Shown piece after piece: positions 21,880 to 32,591 of a stretch of 64,000 bases of DNA; within the stretch, counting starts at the first letter, position 1, and the number at the start of each line of letters is the position of its first letter. The DNA is taken from the NCBI RefSeq assembly GCF_050624435.1, contig NC_134546.1, positions 14,903,001 to 14,967,000 on the forward strand, read 5' to 3'. Under the pieces are notes generated by a model. That model did not search any database. It was given only the letters and a program-made list of their open reading frames with translations, and was not told where the DNA came from. The DNA is from Tenrec ecaudatus (lineage: Eukaryota; Chordata; Mammalia; Afrosoricida; Tenrecidae). A program made the translations under genes and the position numbers.

Positions 21880-22466
21880 ACACTGGATTCTCTAAAGAAG
21901 CAAATTCAGTGAAGCTGATGTATGTACAGAGATTCTGCTTAAAGAAACGGTTTATGTAGTTGTATTAAAAAACTCACTCCCTTGACCAATCCAGGTTCAC
22001 TGTGACCCTACTGGACCCCACAGGACAGAGTAGAACTGCCCTTGTAGGTTTCTGAGACTGTAACTCTCTATAGGAATGGAAAGCTCTGTCTTTCTCCAGC
22101 AGAGGCTGATGGCTTCGAACTGCTGACCTTCTGGTCAACAACCCAACATATGCCACCAGGGTTCATAAATCCAAGCTCATGGGTCAGAAGTCAAGTTGGA
22201 AATGTCTCCTGACTCACTTGGCTGCAGGGGCTAACAAAACCCAAGTCTGGCAGCTCAAGTCTCGAGAACTGCCAGTCAGTTGATGACAAGCTGAATGCAG
22301 AGTCCAGTGCTGGTAAAAATATTTTAAGAAGTCACAATGCCCACCAAACTAATCACGCCATGGATTTCATCACACCGAATCCTGGGCAATGGTGAAGGCA
22401 TACCTGCTGGTCAAACTACGGAGATGCATGCCAGCCAGGCTGACACAACCTCGACCGCCACATTCT
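21880..22466 (-). repeat. LTR-like fossil (ERVL/MaLR type), carrying a SINE
   Basis: Starts TTACACTGGATTCTCTAAAG and resumes after a SINE with CTCCTGACTCACTTGGCTGC and CACCAAACTAATCACGCC, ending near CCGCCACA. The block order matches a mammalian ERVL/MaLR-type long terminal repeat in reverse. Old and broken. Further pieces of the same family lie at 24620-24745, 27515-27720, 29735-29850, 36365-36680 and 38255-38340. Class assignment is moderate. Confidence 0.45.
21968..22166 (-). repeat. AfroSINE inserted in an LTR-like fossil
   Basis: Reverse copy: AAAACTCACTCCCTTGACCA, GGACAGAGTAGAACTGCCCT, CATATGCCACCAGGGTTC. Its flanks join into one LTR-like repeat, so the SINE is younger than its host. 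Confidence 0.85.
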
Positions 22467-22499
22467 TGACAGTCAGAACTCACCATCTGCTCTGGGGAG

Positions 22500-22625
22500 G
22501 CAAGTCCGGCTGGGTCCCGCCACAGAGGTTACAGCCTGGGAAACCCTGTAAGGTAGTTCTCCTCTCCCCCAAAAGGGTCAGCCTGAGTGAGAACTGACTG
22601 GATGGCAATGAGGGTTGTCAATTTA
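22500..22625 (+). repeat. AfroSINE fragment
   Basis: Forward 3' half: CAGAGGTTACAGCCTGGGAA, then GAGAACTGACTGGATGGCAA. A head-side fragment in reverse (GAGCTTAACCGTGGCACCAC) lies at about 22775-22835, and a short forward piece at about 23155-23215. Confidence 0.75.
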
Positions 22626-23369
22626 AAGTGGCATGCCCCTCCTTCCAGCATTCCTTGCCTCCTCCCCCTTACCCTGCATCCCGCAATAACATTTACCAGA
22701 TATATATACACATGATGTTATCAATTATATTTTACATATCTTAAATCTATTTTATTCGTGCATTATCTGGGTAGATTCGACCTGTGAAGCTTTCAGTCAG
22801 CAGCCAAGAGCTTAACCGTGGCACCACCAGGGACCATGACTCCTCCCACTACCCCTTCTATGTGCTTCCCTTCATCCTTCAGGAAGGTCTCCCTCCTCTT
22901 GGGAAGAACAAGGGGTGGGGTTGGGCTGGCCATCTTCCCCACCTCACAGGTCACCAAGGTCGAAGTGCTTGGCACAGGCCAGAGCTGACATCACTGCACA
23001 CCCTTCCCTTCAGCTCTCTACCGCAGCCAGAACCCCGGGACTCACCCCTCACGTCAATCAGTCCCACTGGCATCAAAAGCTGCCCGTCACTCACACCGCC
23101 TAGCCGATTTCAACAGCCAGGGAGTGGTCTCCCCATGGCTAATTTGGCTCACTGTGGCCCCGTGGCACTGATGGTTAACAAGCTCAGCTGTTCACCAAAA
23201 GGCTTACAGGTCTATTTGGCCCTGGAGGCAACTTGGAAGAAAGGGCTGGCAATCTCCTTCCATAAAACCAGCCTGACAACCCTGGGGGACTCCGTTCTCC
23301 TGACAAGCAGAGGGCTGCTGGGCGCAGGAATTACCCTGACCCTGGGCAGCTGGTTCACTAATCTGGGAG

Positions 23370-23640
23370 TGCTACAAAATAAAGATGTCCCTACATCATC
23401 TGGTCAGGGTAGTTCCCTGCTTAAATTCATCCAAGAGTTCCCAAACACTTTGAGGAAATGTTCCAGATTCCTTGTAAGGCCTGTGCTAGTTTCTGGCCTA
23501 ACTAGCCCCGACTTTCACCATGTCGCCTTCCTATCCTATGAACTGCAGTCATGTGATTTATTGGTTGTTTTTCTAATATGTCACATGGTTCTCTGCACCA
23601 AAAACATCCTTCCCACTCTACTTTCATCACACCTTTCTTG
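23370..23640 (+). repeat. L2 LINE 3' fragment
   Basis: Diverged match to the L2 3' end: CTGCTTAAATTCATCCAAGA, TTGAGGAAATGTTCCAGATT, CCTTGTAAGGCCTGTGC, which follow the order of the ancient mammalian L2 consensus. Ancient, shared by all mammals. Confidence 0.55.
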
Positions 23641-23812
23641 TCTTCAGGAGTTAGGATCAGGCCTCGCTTCAGAAAGGGCTGCAGGAGAAACCCAGCAATG
23701 AGCTAGTCACTAAAAACGTGATCTTCCAAAGTCTGTGTATTCACTTGACTTCCTTGGGGCCTCTTTGCTCAACAGGGCTGTCATATGGGTTTTGTAACCT
23801 CAGTGACACACA

Positions 23813-23997
23813 CAGCTCTCACTGCCATCAAGTCCACTCAGACTCGACAGCGACCCTGTACGATCCAGCCCCTGTGGATTTCCAAGACTATAACTCTTTA
23901 CAGAAGTAGAAAGTCTCTTTCTCCTGAGCAGCTGGTGGTTTGGAACTGCTGACCTTGCAGTTAGCAGCCCAACACTTTTACCACTAGGTCACCAGGA
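23813..23997 (-). repeat. AfroSINE copy
   Basis: Reverse: CTCTCACTGCCATCAAGTCC, GACTATAACTCTTTACAGAA, GAACTGCTGACCTTGCAGTT, ending GTCACCAGG. Confidence 0.9.
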
Positions 23998-24426
23998 AGA
24001 CAGCCATATTCTCCATCTGCTCAAGACAGTCCCAGTGTATGCCAATTATCTCTGCTTGCCACCAGCAGGCTCCCTCTCTCATTCTCAGCAGCCCCCATTT
24101 ACATCAAACAAATGGTCACCTCAAGAGGACCTCTGACCCTCTCCATCATCCGCAGCCCCTTTGGTTTGCGAACCACAGGAGAGGCGGCAGAGTGCTCCTT
24201 ATACTGGTCACCAATCGGTCGGTAGGTGAAGCAGAAACAGCAGGAGTATCGTTAAGAGGTGGGCCTCACAAGGAATTAGCTGGCACAATTATGGAGGCTG
24301 GACAGGCAAGTTCAAAATTCCTAAGGCAAGCTGGAATTCATGGACACAGGCTGAAGCTGTGCAGAATTCCTTCCTTCATTTTTCTCTTTAGGGAAGCCAG
24401 AACTATCTATGATGAATAAGCCGAAC

Positions 24427-24617
24427 ACTCACTGCTATCAAGTTGTGCCAACACATAGCGACCCTACAGGTCAGAGTAGAACTCTCTGAGGCTGGAATGC
24501 TTCATGGAATGGGAAAGCCCCGCTTTACTCCCAAGGAGCAGCTGGTGGTTTCAAACACATAACCACTTCACCAGCAGCTGGTGGCTTATCAACCCATAAC
24601 CACAATACCAAGGCTCC
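24427..24617 (-). repeat. AfroSINE copy
   Basis: Reverse: CACTCACTGCTATCAAGTTG, GCGACCCTACAGGTCAGAGT, ending AATACCAAGGCTCCC. The CAGCTGGTGG block occurs twice near the head. Confidence 0.85.
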
Positions 24618-24619
24618 CT

Positions 24620-24745
24620 CTATGATGATAGCCCTTCGTGAAATCGACTCATCATGCCTCTCAATCAAATCTTCCACTTTCACAGCACCACCTAGATTGG
24701 TGTTTGAATAACTAAGGGCTGCGGCCTCCCAGACATTATCAAAAA
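24620..24745 (-). repeat. LTR-like fossil fragment (ERVL/MaLR type)
   Basis: CAGCACCACCTAGATTGGTG and TTTGAATAACTAAGGGCTG correspond to a conserved late block of mammalian ERVL/MaLR-type repeats seen in reverse. Short and broken. Confidence 0.4.
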
Positions 24746-25381
24746 ACTCCATCACACTCCCTTCATCTTCCGAGACCAAAGACTTTTCCTGACGTCATCA
24801 CAAAAGGTCGCTCCATTGGCCACAACTTGCTATTTTTCATTGTTCCACAGAATAAAATTACACTTCCAATTTCACCCAGTAAATACAGGAAAATTGACCC
24901 AAAAAAGGGGAGGGGGTAATGAGATTAACAAGAGGGCATAGGGCAGTTACTACTTAGATCCACTCATCACTCTCAGCATTATTACAACGAGGACAAACAC
25001 AGATGACCTCCTGATGCCAGCTCTATTGAAGAGGCTTCAGAACTCTGGGAAAAAGGAACTAAAAAAATCATCGAATTTTCCCTCGAGCATTTTTGAGGCC
25101 CTTCCTATGACCTACATACAACACCATCAAAGTATGTCCGCCTCCCAAAGAAGTTAAATATGAATCTAGTTGCGCCTATAAGTTTACTTACAGGAAAAGA
25201 AAATAAGTAATAGCATGGAAGAGTTTCAATAAAGGGAAATTAAGCAAAGGCCGACGTGATTGTTCTCCCTAGACTAAGGGACAAAGCTTAACTCCCAAAT
25301 GGAATGCGTACTCTGGATCTTTACTCAAATAGCAAATACTAGCTAACTGCGAAAACCCAGCTGAGAGCTCTTGAAGAGTCC

Positions 25382-25468
25382 ACAGAAAATTCCATTATCT
25401 TTTCATTCAAGCGGACTTCAAAAAGGTCATGGAATATTAGCATTTCCCACGAGCTCCTTAAAGCCCCT
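25382..25468. mobile_element. Mariner-type MITE (Hsmar2-like ends)
   Basis: Near-palindromic: GGACTTCAAAAAGGTCATGG at the left inner end and CACGAGCTCCTTAAAGCCCC at the right, similar to the ends of the longer mariner at 36728-38140. No coding capacity. Confidence 0.6.
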
Positions 25469-25569
25469 TCGTATGAAGAACCATTGGAAGTTGGTTGGTT
25501 TGTTTTTTAAATCACTTCTCAACTTCGACACCTCCAGCATGGTCAGTTGACTCTGACAAGTAATGAAAC

Positions 25570-26010
25570 CAAGAAAAAGCGCAGGGCCGGCGAGCGAGAC
25601 CCGGCGGGCCAAACTGGGTCTCGAGCAAAGCCACCCCCGATGAGCAGACGGGGGGGACAGCATTCCCACAGGACACGGCGCCAGGCCGGACGCTCGGTCC
25701 CGTCGGGGAATGGAGAGGAGCCCGGGGCAGGGGACACACGCGGGGGGGAAGCCTCCAGGCCCCGCGTTGCAGGGTACCTCGTTCGCCTCGGACGCCGTCG
25801 CCGGAAAACCGTCGCCCGGCGGTGACGTCAGACGCGCCGGCTCGGCCGGCGCCGCGGCGTCGCTCTCTTGATGACGTAACCGCGCTCGCCCCGCCCCGCT
25901 TGGTCACAGGAAGTAAATTACCCACTGGCCTGGCGTGGGTCCCGATTTTAAAGGAAGTCTTCCAAGACGGCGGGTTCTGAGTTTGGAGACGGATGCTAGC
26001 CATCTTTTTC
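25570..26010 (-). promoter_or_regulatory. C1D: CpG island and probable C1D promoter / untranslated first exon
   Basis: The only dense CpG cluster near the gene. It contains a palindromic CRE, TGACGTCA (25823-25830), a half-CRE-like TGACGTAA (25872-25879), a GC box (CCCCGCCCC, about 25889-25898), an ETS-like CAGGAAGTA (25907-25915) and a YY1-like AAGATGGC on the minus strand (about 26000-26007). A plausible splice donor GAG|GTACCC on the minus strand ends an exon at 25778. The start site is not determinable from sequence alone. The island could also fire divergently. Confidence 0.75.
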
Positions 26011-26200
26011 TAGATTTGTGTTCAGCCGACCACCACCTCGAAATAAATCGAATGTTAATAAAGCAAGGCAAGTGTTAGTTCTGAAAAAAAGAGGAAGACC
26101 CTCGAGGTCAAGGACATGGAGTGACTGAATGACTGCAAGATTAGAACTTGAATTCTGAGCACACTGGTTTGCAAAGGGGCCGGGGCAGCCTAAAATCCAT

Positions 26201-26240
26201 TTGAAGTGTCCCCGCATGGATGAAGTGTCCCCGCATGGAT
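26201..26240. repeat. 20-bp tandem duplication
   Basis: TGAAGTGTCCCCGCATGGA occurs twice in direct succession just upstream of the promoter and just left of the large SPIN element. The two units are identical. Confidence 0.85.
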
Positions 26241-26260
26241 CATTAAACCAGGATGGAGAT

Positions 26261-26713
26261 CAGCGAGTCTCAACCTGTGGGTCGCGATTTCTTTCACAGG
26301 GGTCGCCTAAGACCATCGGAAAACATATATTTCCGATGGTCTTAGGAATCGAGATACCGCTCTTCTAGCTGTCTCCAAGCGGGTCCGCCCACAACAGATA
26401 CACCCACCTACGAGTAGGGGGGTCGGTGGGGGGGTGAAGACTTACCCATGCTCCACCATGCTTCCAGACAAAACTTCGGTTTTTTGTAAAGAAATATTTC
26501 ATAGTATATAATTGCATATTGTTTTTGTGATTCATCACTATGCTTTAATTATGTTCAATTTGTAACAATGAAAATACATCCTGCATCTCAGATATTTACA
26601 TGAAGATTCAAAACAGTAGTAAAATTAGTTATGAAGTAGCAACGAAAATAACTATGATTGGGGGTCATTACAACATGAGGAACTGCATTCGAGGGTCATG
26701 GAATTAGGAAAGA
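26261..26713 (+). mobile_element. SPIN non-autonomous hAT element, long form
   Basis: Starts CAGCGAGTCTCAACCTGTGG and keeps the SPIN internal blocks GGGTCGCCTAAGACCATCGG (then its inverted partner TTTCCGATGGTCTTAGGA), ATGAAAATACATCCTGCATC, GATATTTACATGAAGATTC and ACAACATGAGGAACTG, ending near GGAATTAGGAAAG. The right terminal repeat is eroded, so I could not confirm the 8-bp target duplication. No transposase frame survives. Confidence 0.93.
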
Positions 26714-26869
26714 AAACTTATCCAAGATCTTAGGGGTGAGGGGTGTGGCCTGATAGCATTTCAAGACCAGTGCATCACGGGATATCACAGTCTCTGGTAC
26801 TCCATTCCATGAAGCTGAATTGGGTACTCTAACTTGGCCTACCACAGTATAGGAATTTCATAAAACCAA

Positions 26870-27000
26870 ACCCATGCCATTGAGTCAATCAATTCTAATA
26901 GTGACCCTATACACTGTTTCCAAAACTATAAATCACAAGACAGTTCTTCACAAGAACAGTCTCATCTTTCTCCTGACTTAAAATGTTTGAACCACAGTAA
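26870..27000 (-). repeat. AfroSINE fragment
   Basis: Reverse: AAACCCATGCCATTGAGTCA, AGTGACCCTATACACTG, CTCATCTTTCTCCTGAC. Head lost. Confidence 0.75.
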
Positions 27001-27514
27001 AAGATTGGAGTATTTGTTTCCAGCTTCCAAATGATAATATAAAATCTGTTTTACAACCACATGACAATTAACCAAGGAGAGATTCAATAGATGCTGTTTT
27101 AGACTTTTTCAGAGATGTAAAACCAGTGAAGATTTGAAAGATGTGTTTAAAACGGGTTGGTACAAATCATAGAAAGCATTCTTAAACAAAATGTGAAGCC
27201 ATGCTTCTACACTTACTTCCTCGATCTAGGTCTAAACACTTCTGAGGGTTGGTATTTCCATTGCTCTAATCCTTTCCCAACGAATCCTAGATTCTTTGAT
27301 TCACCCTCCTCAAGGGACTCCCTTAAGTGTTCTTTGCAGTTTGGGAGCAAAAAATCTGATGAGACAAGATCGTGGACAGAGAAAGATTCCCCAGTGAAAT
27401 TCTCGGAAGACATACCTTACTACTCTCAAAGATGTCTGAGGATGGAGACGTGCTTCACCGGCTGCAGGGGCCAAAAAATCCAAGATTATAGTCAAAACAT
27501 CAGGCTCAATCCAA

Positions 27515-27720
27515 AAAGGCTAGACGTTCCAGTAGGAGGCAGGTACAGGATCCAAATCAAGACAAAAAGCAAAGTACCTCCTTTTATACTGGAAGCCAAC
27601 CACACCTCCAAGGATAATCCCAGTCACTTGATGGACGGCTGGAAGCAGATGGCATCAAAATGGGATTACATTGTGTCAGCTCTCATGATGGGGGATGATC
27701 GGGTCATTGTGTAAATGTCA
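27515..27720 (-). repeat. LTR-like fossil fragment (ERVL/MaLR type)
   Basis: Shares CAGGATCCAAATCAAGACAA with 29811-29830 and continues with a block typical of the same LTR family. It underlies the second half of an open frame at 27157-27714, which therefore should not be read as a host gene. Confidence 0.45.
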
Positions 27721-27825
27721 CACTACATCACTCACGGGCTCAAAGATAAGAACCATTGTGAGTCTCACACAGGACTGATCAGTGTTTCATTCCTCAGCAC
27801 GTATGCGTCAGAACCAATTGCAGCA

Positions 27826-28260
27826 GTCAAGAAACCACATAACAGACAAGGCTGCTGCCTAAGACCTCTTGAACGAGTTAGAGTGCATTCCTCATTGGAG
27901 GGCTAAGGTACACTTGATACAAGCACGCTATTCTCACTTGGCTCCTATGCATGTGAAAAAGGAAGCTTGCAGAAGAACGGATACATGTGAATGACGCTGT
28001 TGGCAAAGGATAGCAAAAGTACCCCATGAACTGTCAGAAGAACAAACGCGTCTGGAGAAGGGTGGCTAGAACGTCCTTCAAAATCAAGGAGTGTGAGCGT
28101 TCACATACTTGGGACATATCGTCAGGTGAGACCAGGGTGGGGTTAATAACTAACGTAAGGATTGGGGATTCTAACTCACTCAATGCACCATGAAAAGGGA
28201 TGGGTGGTTTCCATTCATCTTGCAGCCAAGAACCCCCTATGGCGCAGCTCTGCTCTGTAA
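27826..28260 (+). mobile_element. RTE/BovB-type LINE, 3' end fragment
   Basis: Plus-strand match to the end of the RTE open frame: CAGTCAAGAAACC, GCATGTGAAAAAGGAAGC, AACTGTCAGAAGAACAAAC, TTGGGACATATCGTCAGG, then a degraded SINE-like tail (CCTATGGCGCAGCTCTGCTC). Corresponds to the C-terminal part of the reverse transcriptase protein; broken. Confidence 0.7.
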
Positions 28261-28499
28261 CACAGGGCTTGCGACGAGCCCAATAAGCTCAGGGACAATT
28301 GGACAGGTTTTCTTTGGAACCGCCTGTGCATTCAAAATAGTCCTGCGCACTCAAGGGACCCTGGAGTCAGCTGGTATAGTCGTTCACAAAGACAAGCTTG
28401 CTGATTGGATAGACCGGTGGGACCCCCGGAAGATCGCCCTTTTCCTTCAGGTCTGGACTAGAGCTCACGTCTGACTTAGAATAATCAACCAAAGCCACG

Positions 28500-29040
28500 G
28501 ATCAAAGCCGTGGGAAAGAAGGAGGCATTGAAACACAGGGAGGAAGGGGGGGAAAGTTGAATCACAAAGTATGAATTGTAGAATGTAAAATTCTGGTATG
28601 CTCTGTAAACTTTCACTTCACTCACAATAAAGAAGGTTTTTCATTTTGTTCTGTTATGTAAGCAACAAGGTAAAGAATATTCCTCACCATTACTTTATGG
28701 CCCCTTCTAACTTTGAAAAGTATAATCCACAAGTCATGGCAAAATTAAGAATTCCAATATCAAGTTTTGTTTCTAAATGTATTTTCAATTATAGGGTAAT
28801 GCTGACCAAGATGTGGAAGCATACTCATTAATTAATCATGTATTAATCTCATGACAATCTTTGAGGCAAAGGTGGCTAACACTCCCTCTCTGCATATTCT
28901 CTGGCTAAGTCCTGAAGGTAAATAAGTAAACAGGTGTGAGAAGGCCCTACCGAGGATTTACCCTCATGAGGAAATCACACCAGCCTGGGTGATCCAAGGA
29001 TTAGGAATAATAAATCAAAACCTGGAGGAGGGAAATGTAC
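28500..29040. other. No gene seen
   Basis: AT-rich; includes a possible retroelement 3' end at about 28555-28640 (AATAAAG before a T-rich stretch). Confidence 0.4.
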
Positions 29041-29145
29041 CAAAGTCAGCAGTTCAAAACCGCCAGCAGCTCCATGGGAGAAAGACTGGGGGTTCTACTC
29101 CCATAAAGAGTTACAGCCTTGGAAACCCACGGGGGTTGCTATGAT
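29040..29145 (+). repeat. AfroSINE fragment
   Basis: Forward body: GTCAGCAGTTCAAAACCGCC, AAGAGTTACAGCCTTGGAAA. Head and tail missing. Confidence 0.8.
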
Positions 29146-29734
29146 GTGTTAATTAACATACAACTCAATAGTTCATTCATATTATGAATTATCACCACTG
29201 TCAACTTTGGAACATTTTCTTCTGCATCAGACACATTGGTGTTTAATCTCCATTTCCCCCCACCCTTCTCTTCCCTGTCCTCGGGTAATTACTAATCCAC
29301 TTACTGTCTTTATAAATCCACAGATCTTGGCTCCCCTGTACAATAAAAAAAATAATACAAAAAGGACCCATTGACAGTGCTCATCTAAAACAGAGGAAAG
29401 ACTACAATCTAAGAAAGAGCAGAAGATATTATAACTTGAGAATAAACTGAAAATGGGTCCAAAGGGAGATCTAATGACAAGATATTAGATTCTAGTCTAA
29501 GTACTGTTGCTAACACCCGCCATGCCATGTCCTTTGATAGTAAGGCTGTCACATTCCTAATGTATGGAAAGTGAAGGTTCACTGAGGAGTCAGTCCACAT
29601 AGGCACCCTGCAAATGGATTTGGGGCATCCTCTATCATGCATTACATTCCACAAATGAGGTGTTTGGATTTAGGCACTGATTTAGGCCATTAGCTCCTCC
29701 AGGTTTGGATTATATTCTTTCCAATCCTTGGATC

Positions 29735-29850
29735 ATGCAGGCTGGTGTAGAGGCAATACAGCAGGCTCGAGTCAAAAAAGCTGGAAGTTCATTGACGGAG
29801 GAGCCAGGTGCAGGATCCAAATCAAGACAAAAAGCAAACCCTGAGAAGCC
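29735..29850 (-). repeat. LTR-like fossil fragment (ERVL/MaLR type)
   Basis: GAGCCAGGTGCAGGATCCAA then ATCAAGACAAAAAGCAAA, shared with the fragment at 27515-27720 and partly with 36645-36675. Confidence 0.4.
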
Positions 29851-29999
29851 ATTTGGTCTTGTGCTAACAGTCTCTTTCATTCAGATGATGTGCCTTTGTC
29901 TTACCTTTGTCCTACTTAAGACTTAACAAATATTCTCCTTAAACTATATCTGAGTTGGGGCTCTCTTTTGTACTCCAAAACAGGTATCATCCATACCTT

Positions 30000-30655
30000 T
30001 GATCTTCATCAGTAAGTGCTTCAAGTCCTCGGCTTTCAGCGAGCAAGATTGTGCCACCGGCATATCGATAATGGAAGAGAGCAGGTTGAAGTTGTCAAGG
30101 ATCTTGTCTTATTTGGTTCCACAATCAATGCTCATGGGTAAAAAAGCAGTCCGTAGATAAAAAGGCACATTGCACTAGGTAAATCTGCTGCACAAGAACT
30201 CTTTAGAGTATTGAAGAGCAAGGATGTTACTATTCTCCATTGCATCATATGCAGGTGAAAGTTGGACATTGAATAAGGAAGACTGATGCATTTGAATTAT
30301 GGTGCTGGAGAAGATATTGAGAGTACCATGGGCTGCTAAAAGGACAAACTGATCTGTGTTGGAAGAGTAAGGCCAGAGTGCTCCTCGGGGGCAAGGATCA
30401 CAAGAGTTATATACTTTGGACATATAGTCAGGAGAGACCAGTCCCTGGAGAAGGACAGCATCTTTAGTATAGTGGAGAGGCCGTGAAAAGGAGGAAGGCC
30501 CTCAACAAGAGGGAATGACACAGTGTCTGCATCAATGGGCTCAGGCATAGGAACAACTGTGAGGCTGGGGCAGGACCGGGCAGTGTTTAGTTCAGTTATG
30601 CATAGGCTCGCTATGGACTGGAGCTACCTTGACGGCACTGAACAACATCCCGATA
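30000..30655 (+). mobile_element. RTE/BovB-type LINE, 3' end fragment
   Basis: Plus-strand RTE segments in order: GTTGTCAAGGATCTTGTCTT, GGTTCCACAATCAATGCTCA, GCAGGTGAAAGTTGGACATT, GGAGAGACCAGTCCCTGGAG, CTTGACGGCACTGAACAAC. It covers the last third of the RTE frame through its 3' end, where an LTR fossil begins within five bases. Confidence 0.8.
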
Positions 30656-30659
30656 ACCC

Positions 30660-31160
30660 TGCGAGGCAGCTACAGACTCTCCTGTCAACTTGCGAAGGGG
30701 GGAGTCTAGCCTGTCAATCAGGTTGCAGCTTGATGACCTCATTTGGAGGCACTATGGAGATAAATAGCTCGCTGGAGGCCAGATACACTCTCTCCCTGCA
30801 AGACAGTCCTGTTGACAAGCCACATGGAGCTACGCTGGTGGAGCCAGAGTCCTGGAGCTGGGGGAGCATGTGGAGACCTATGCCAATGCTGAGATACTTC
30901 TACTGCCACTGGATCCACATGACGTTCCACCCACCGGTCTATGATCTTCCTGCATTCGGCGTCATTGCATGTATTGCATAAGTCTGAAGAGGAATCTATA
31001 GATTGTTATCAGACCTATGGGCTAATATCAGACTTATGGACTTGATCTGGACTGGGCTGGGATGTTTTCTCAACACACTATTGCTCCTTATGTAAACCTC
31101 TTTCTTATATACATATGAATGTCTATGAATTTGTTTCTCTAGTCAGCCCAGATTAACGCA
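30660..31160 (+). repeat. Solo LTR fossil, ERVL-like family A (copy 1)
   Basis: About 500 bp, starting TG and ending CA. Shares with five other copies the blocks CTGTCAATCAGGTTGCAGC, GATGACCTCATTTGG, GAGATAAATAGCTC (possible TATA region), GCTGAGAT.CTTC.ACTGCCACTGG and the end TTTCTCTAGTC...CCCAGATTAACGCA. No internal retroviral sequence lies beside it. Old and degraded. Confidence 0.7.
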
Positions 31161-32590
31161 CCCAACACTGGAAAACTGGAGTGAGTTACTATCGTTCATG
31201 TGATGAGACCTCTTCCCTGGGGGCTTCCTTCCTGCTTCTCTGACACTTGCTGGACAGAGCCTTTGGTAGGTGCAGATTTAATTTTCAAATGTCTTATTAT
31301 TGCTAATAGACTCAAAGTCCCCTGAACTGTATCCATGCACAGTTTCTCTAGAACATGGACTGGAGATTATTTTTTAATCACGTAGGCTGAAGCTCACGGA
31401 GTGACTGACACTCCCTTCCTACCAAGTTTCTGCTATTCCCTACATAGCTGATATGGTTGGAACTCTAGGGAAACACCATAAACTTGGTTGGTTGGTTTTT
31501 TATGTGGGACTCCCGAAAGACTCCCTAAAGAAATCTAGTGAGGACTGCTATGGACATGAAGAGAGGACGAGTAGGATTTATTTTAAGAAGAAAATCTAAT
31601 TAAAGGATAAATCTTAAGACAAAAATAGAATTAGGGGCTACTAATTTTAAAGGTTTCGGTGTTCCCATTGGCTCAGATCTAAGACATAAATAAGTTCACA
31701 AAGACAGCGAAACTATCCCCTGATCATTCTGCCTAATGCAAAAATTGCTCAGAAAATGAAGGGTAATTCAATTGTTTCACCACTTGCTTCATGAAAACGT
31801 TTGTGTCACGAGCTCAGAATTGCAACCCAGTCCTTTCTAGAAAGCTGTGGGCTTCCCATGCAAGTGTTCACATCACAGGCTCACCCCGTGTTTATAAAAT
31901 AATTAAAAGGCTGGGTGGAAATACTACATCTTTCAGGTCTATTTCTCCCCTGGTGTTTTGATGGAAATTGAGTGTCATATTTTGTACACTTGGAGAGTTT
32001 TAAATACTTCCATATGTATTCTTAGGAACCCCACAGGCTCCTGTGCTTCCCTCTCGAAGAGGCTGAGGCTTTGGGGTGAGTCTCCAGCTCGCCCTGATTC
32101 AGTGCCCTTTTCCTTGGGGCGTTGCTGCTTCTCCAATCGCGAGACCAACCCTATTTTTCCACCCCTTGATTAAAATTCATTCCATCTTTTGCTGACTCGG
32201 GGCCAGCGGAATCCCAGTGGATGGATGCAAGAAGAAACTTGAAAATCTGGGTTGCTGTATGTTGCTTGTCATCATGATGCGAAGGACGCCATCAGAGCTT
32301 GCTAGCCCCAAACGTGGAGGCACATGGGGTGCAGAGTCAAAAGGCCATTCCTCCAGAGAGCCCAGTCTATCTCCTCGGGCAGGTCAATTTAGCCGGACCT
32401 CCCAGACACCTGAAAGTGAATGTATAGCATCGTATGTTATGCAGCAATTTTTGAGGTATACACACACACACACACACGATAGGAATGCCGACCATTCAGT
32501 ACAAACATATAAAGGAAAAGAGGAGTGACTTTGATTTCTTATATCATGTTAAGTCTCCTAGATAGTAAGAGAGTCATCTATTTCATGAAT
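31161..32590. other. No gene seen; few recognised repeats
   Basis: Contains a short (CA)n at 32460-32477. A reading frame at 32217-32528 runs into that microsatellite and has no motif. Confidence 0.4.
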
Positions 32591-32591
32591 G

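Larger units (their letters stand above)
18695..25777 (-). other. C1D: C1D intron 1, repeat-filled
   Basis: About 7 kb between the probable non-coding first exon and the first coding exon. It contains AfroSINEs in both directions, an OC-type hAT MITE, a 42-bp tandem duplication, L2 and LTR-like fossils and a mariner MITE, all listed separately. Confidence 0.7.

Noticed and set aside
22784-23701. 305-codon plus-strand open frame, the longest in the window
   Set aside because: It crosses AfroSINE fragments (22775-22835 and about 23155-23215) and a diverged L2 3' end (23370-23640). It lies antisense in C1D intron 1 and shows no domain. Best read as a chance frame.
27157-27714. 185-codon plus-strand frame
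   Set aside because: The second half is an LTR-like fossil and the first half has no motif. No promoter or splice context.
30660-31160. The ~500-bp repeat family considered as a DNA transposon
   Set aside because: Short terminal similarity (TGTG-TAGT) first suggested hAT, but target duplications are 5 bp and the ends are TG...CA, which fits a long terminal repeat better.
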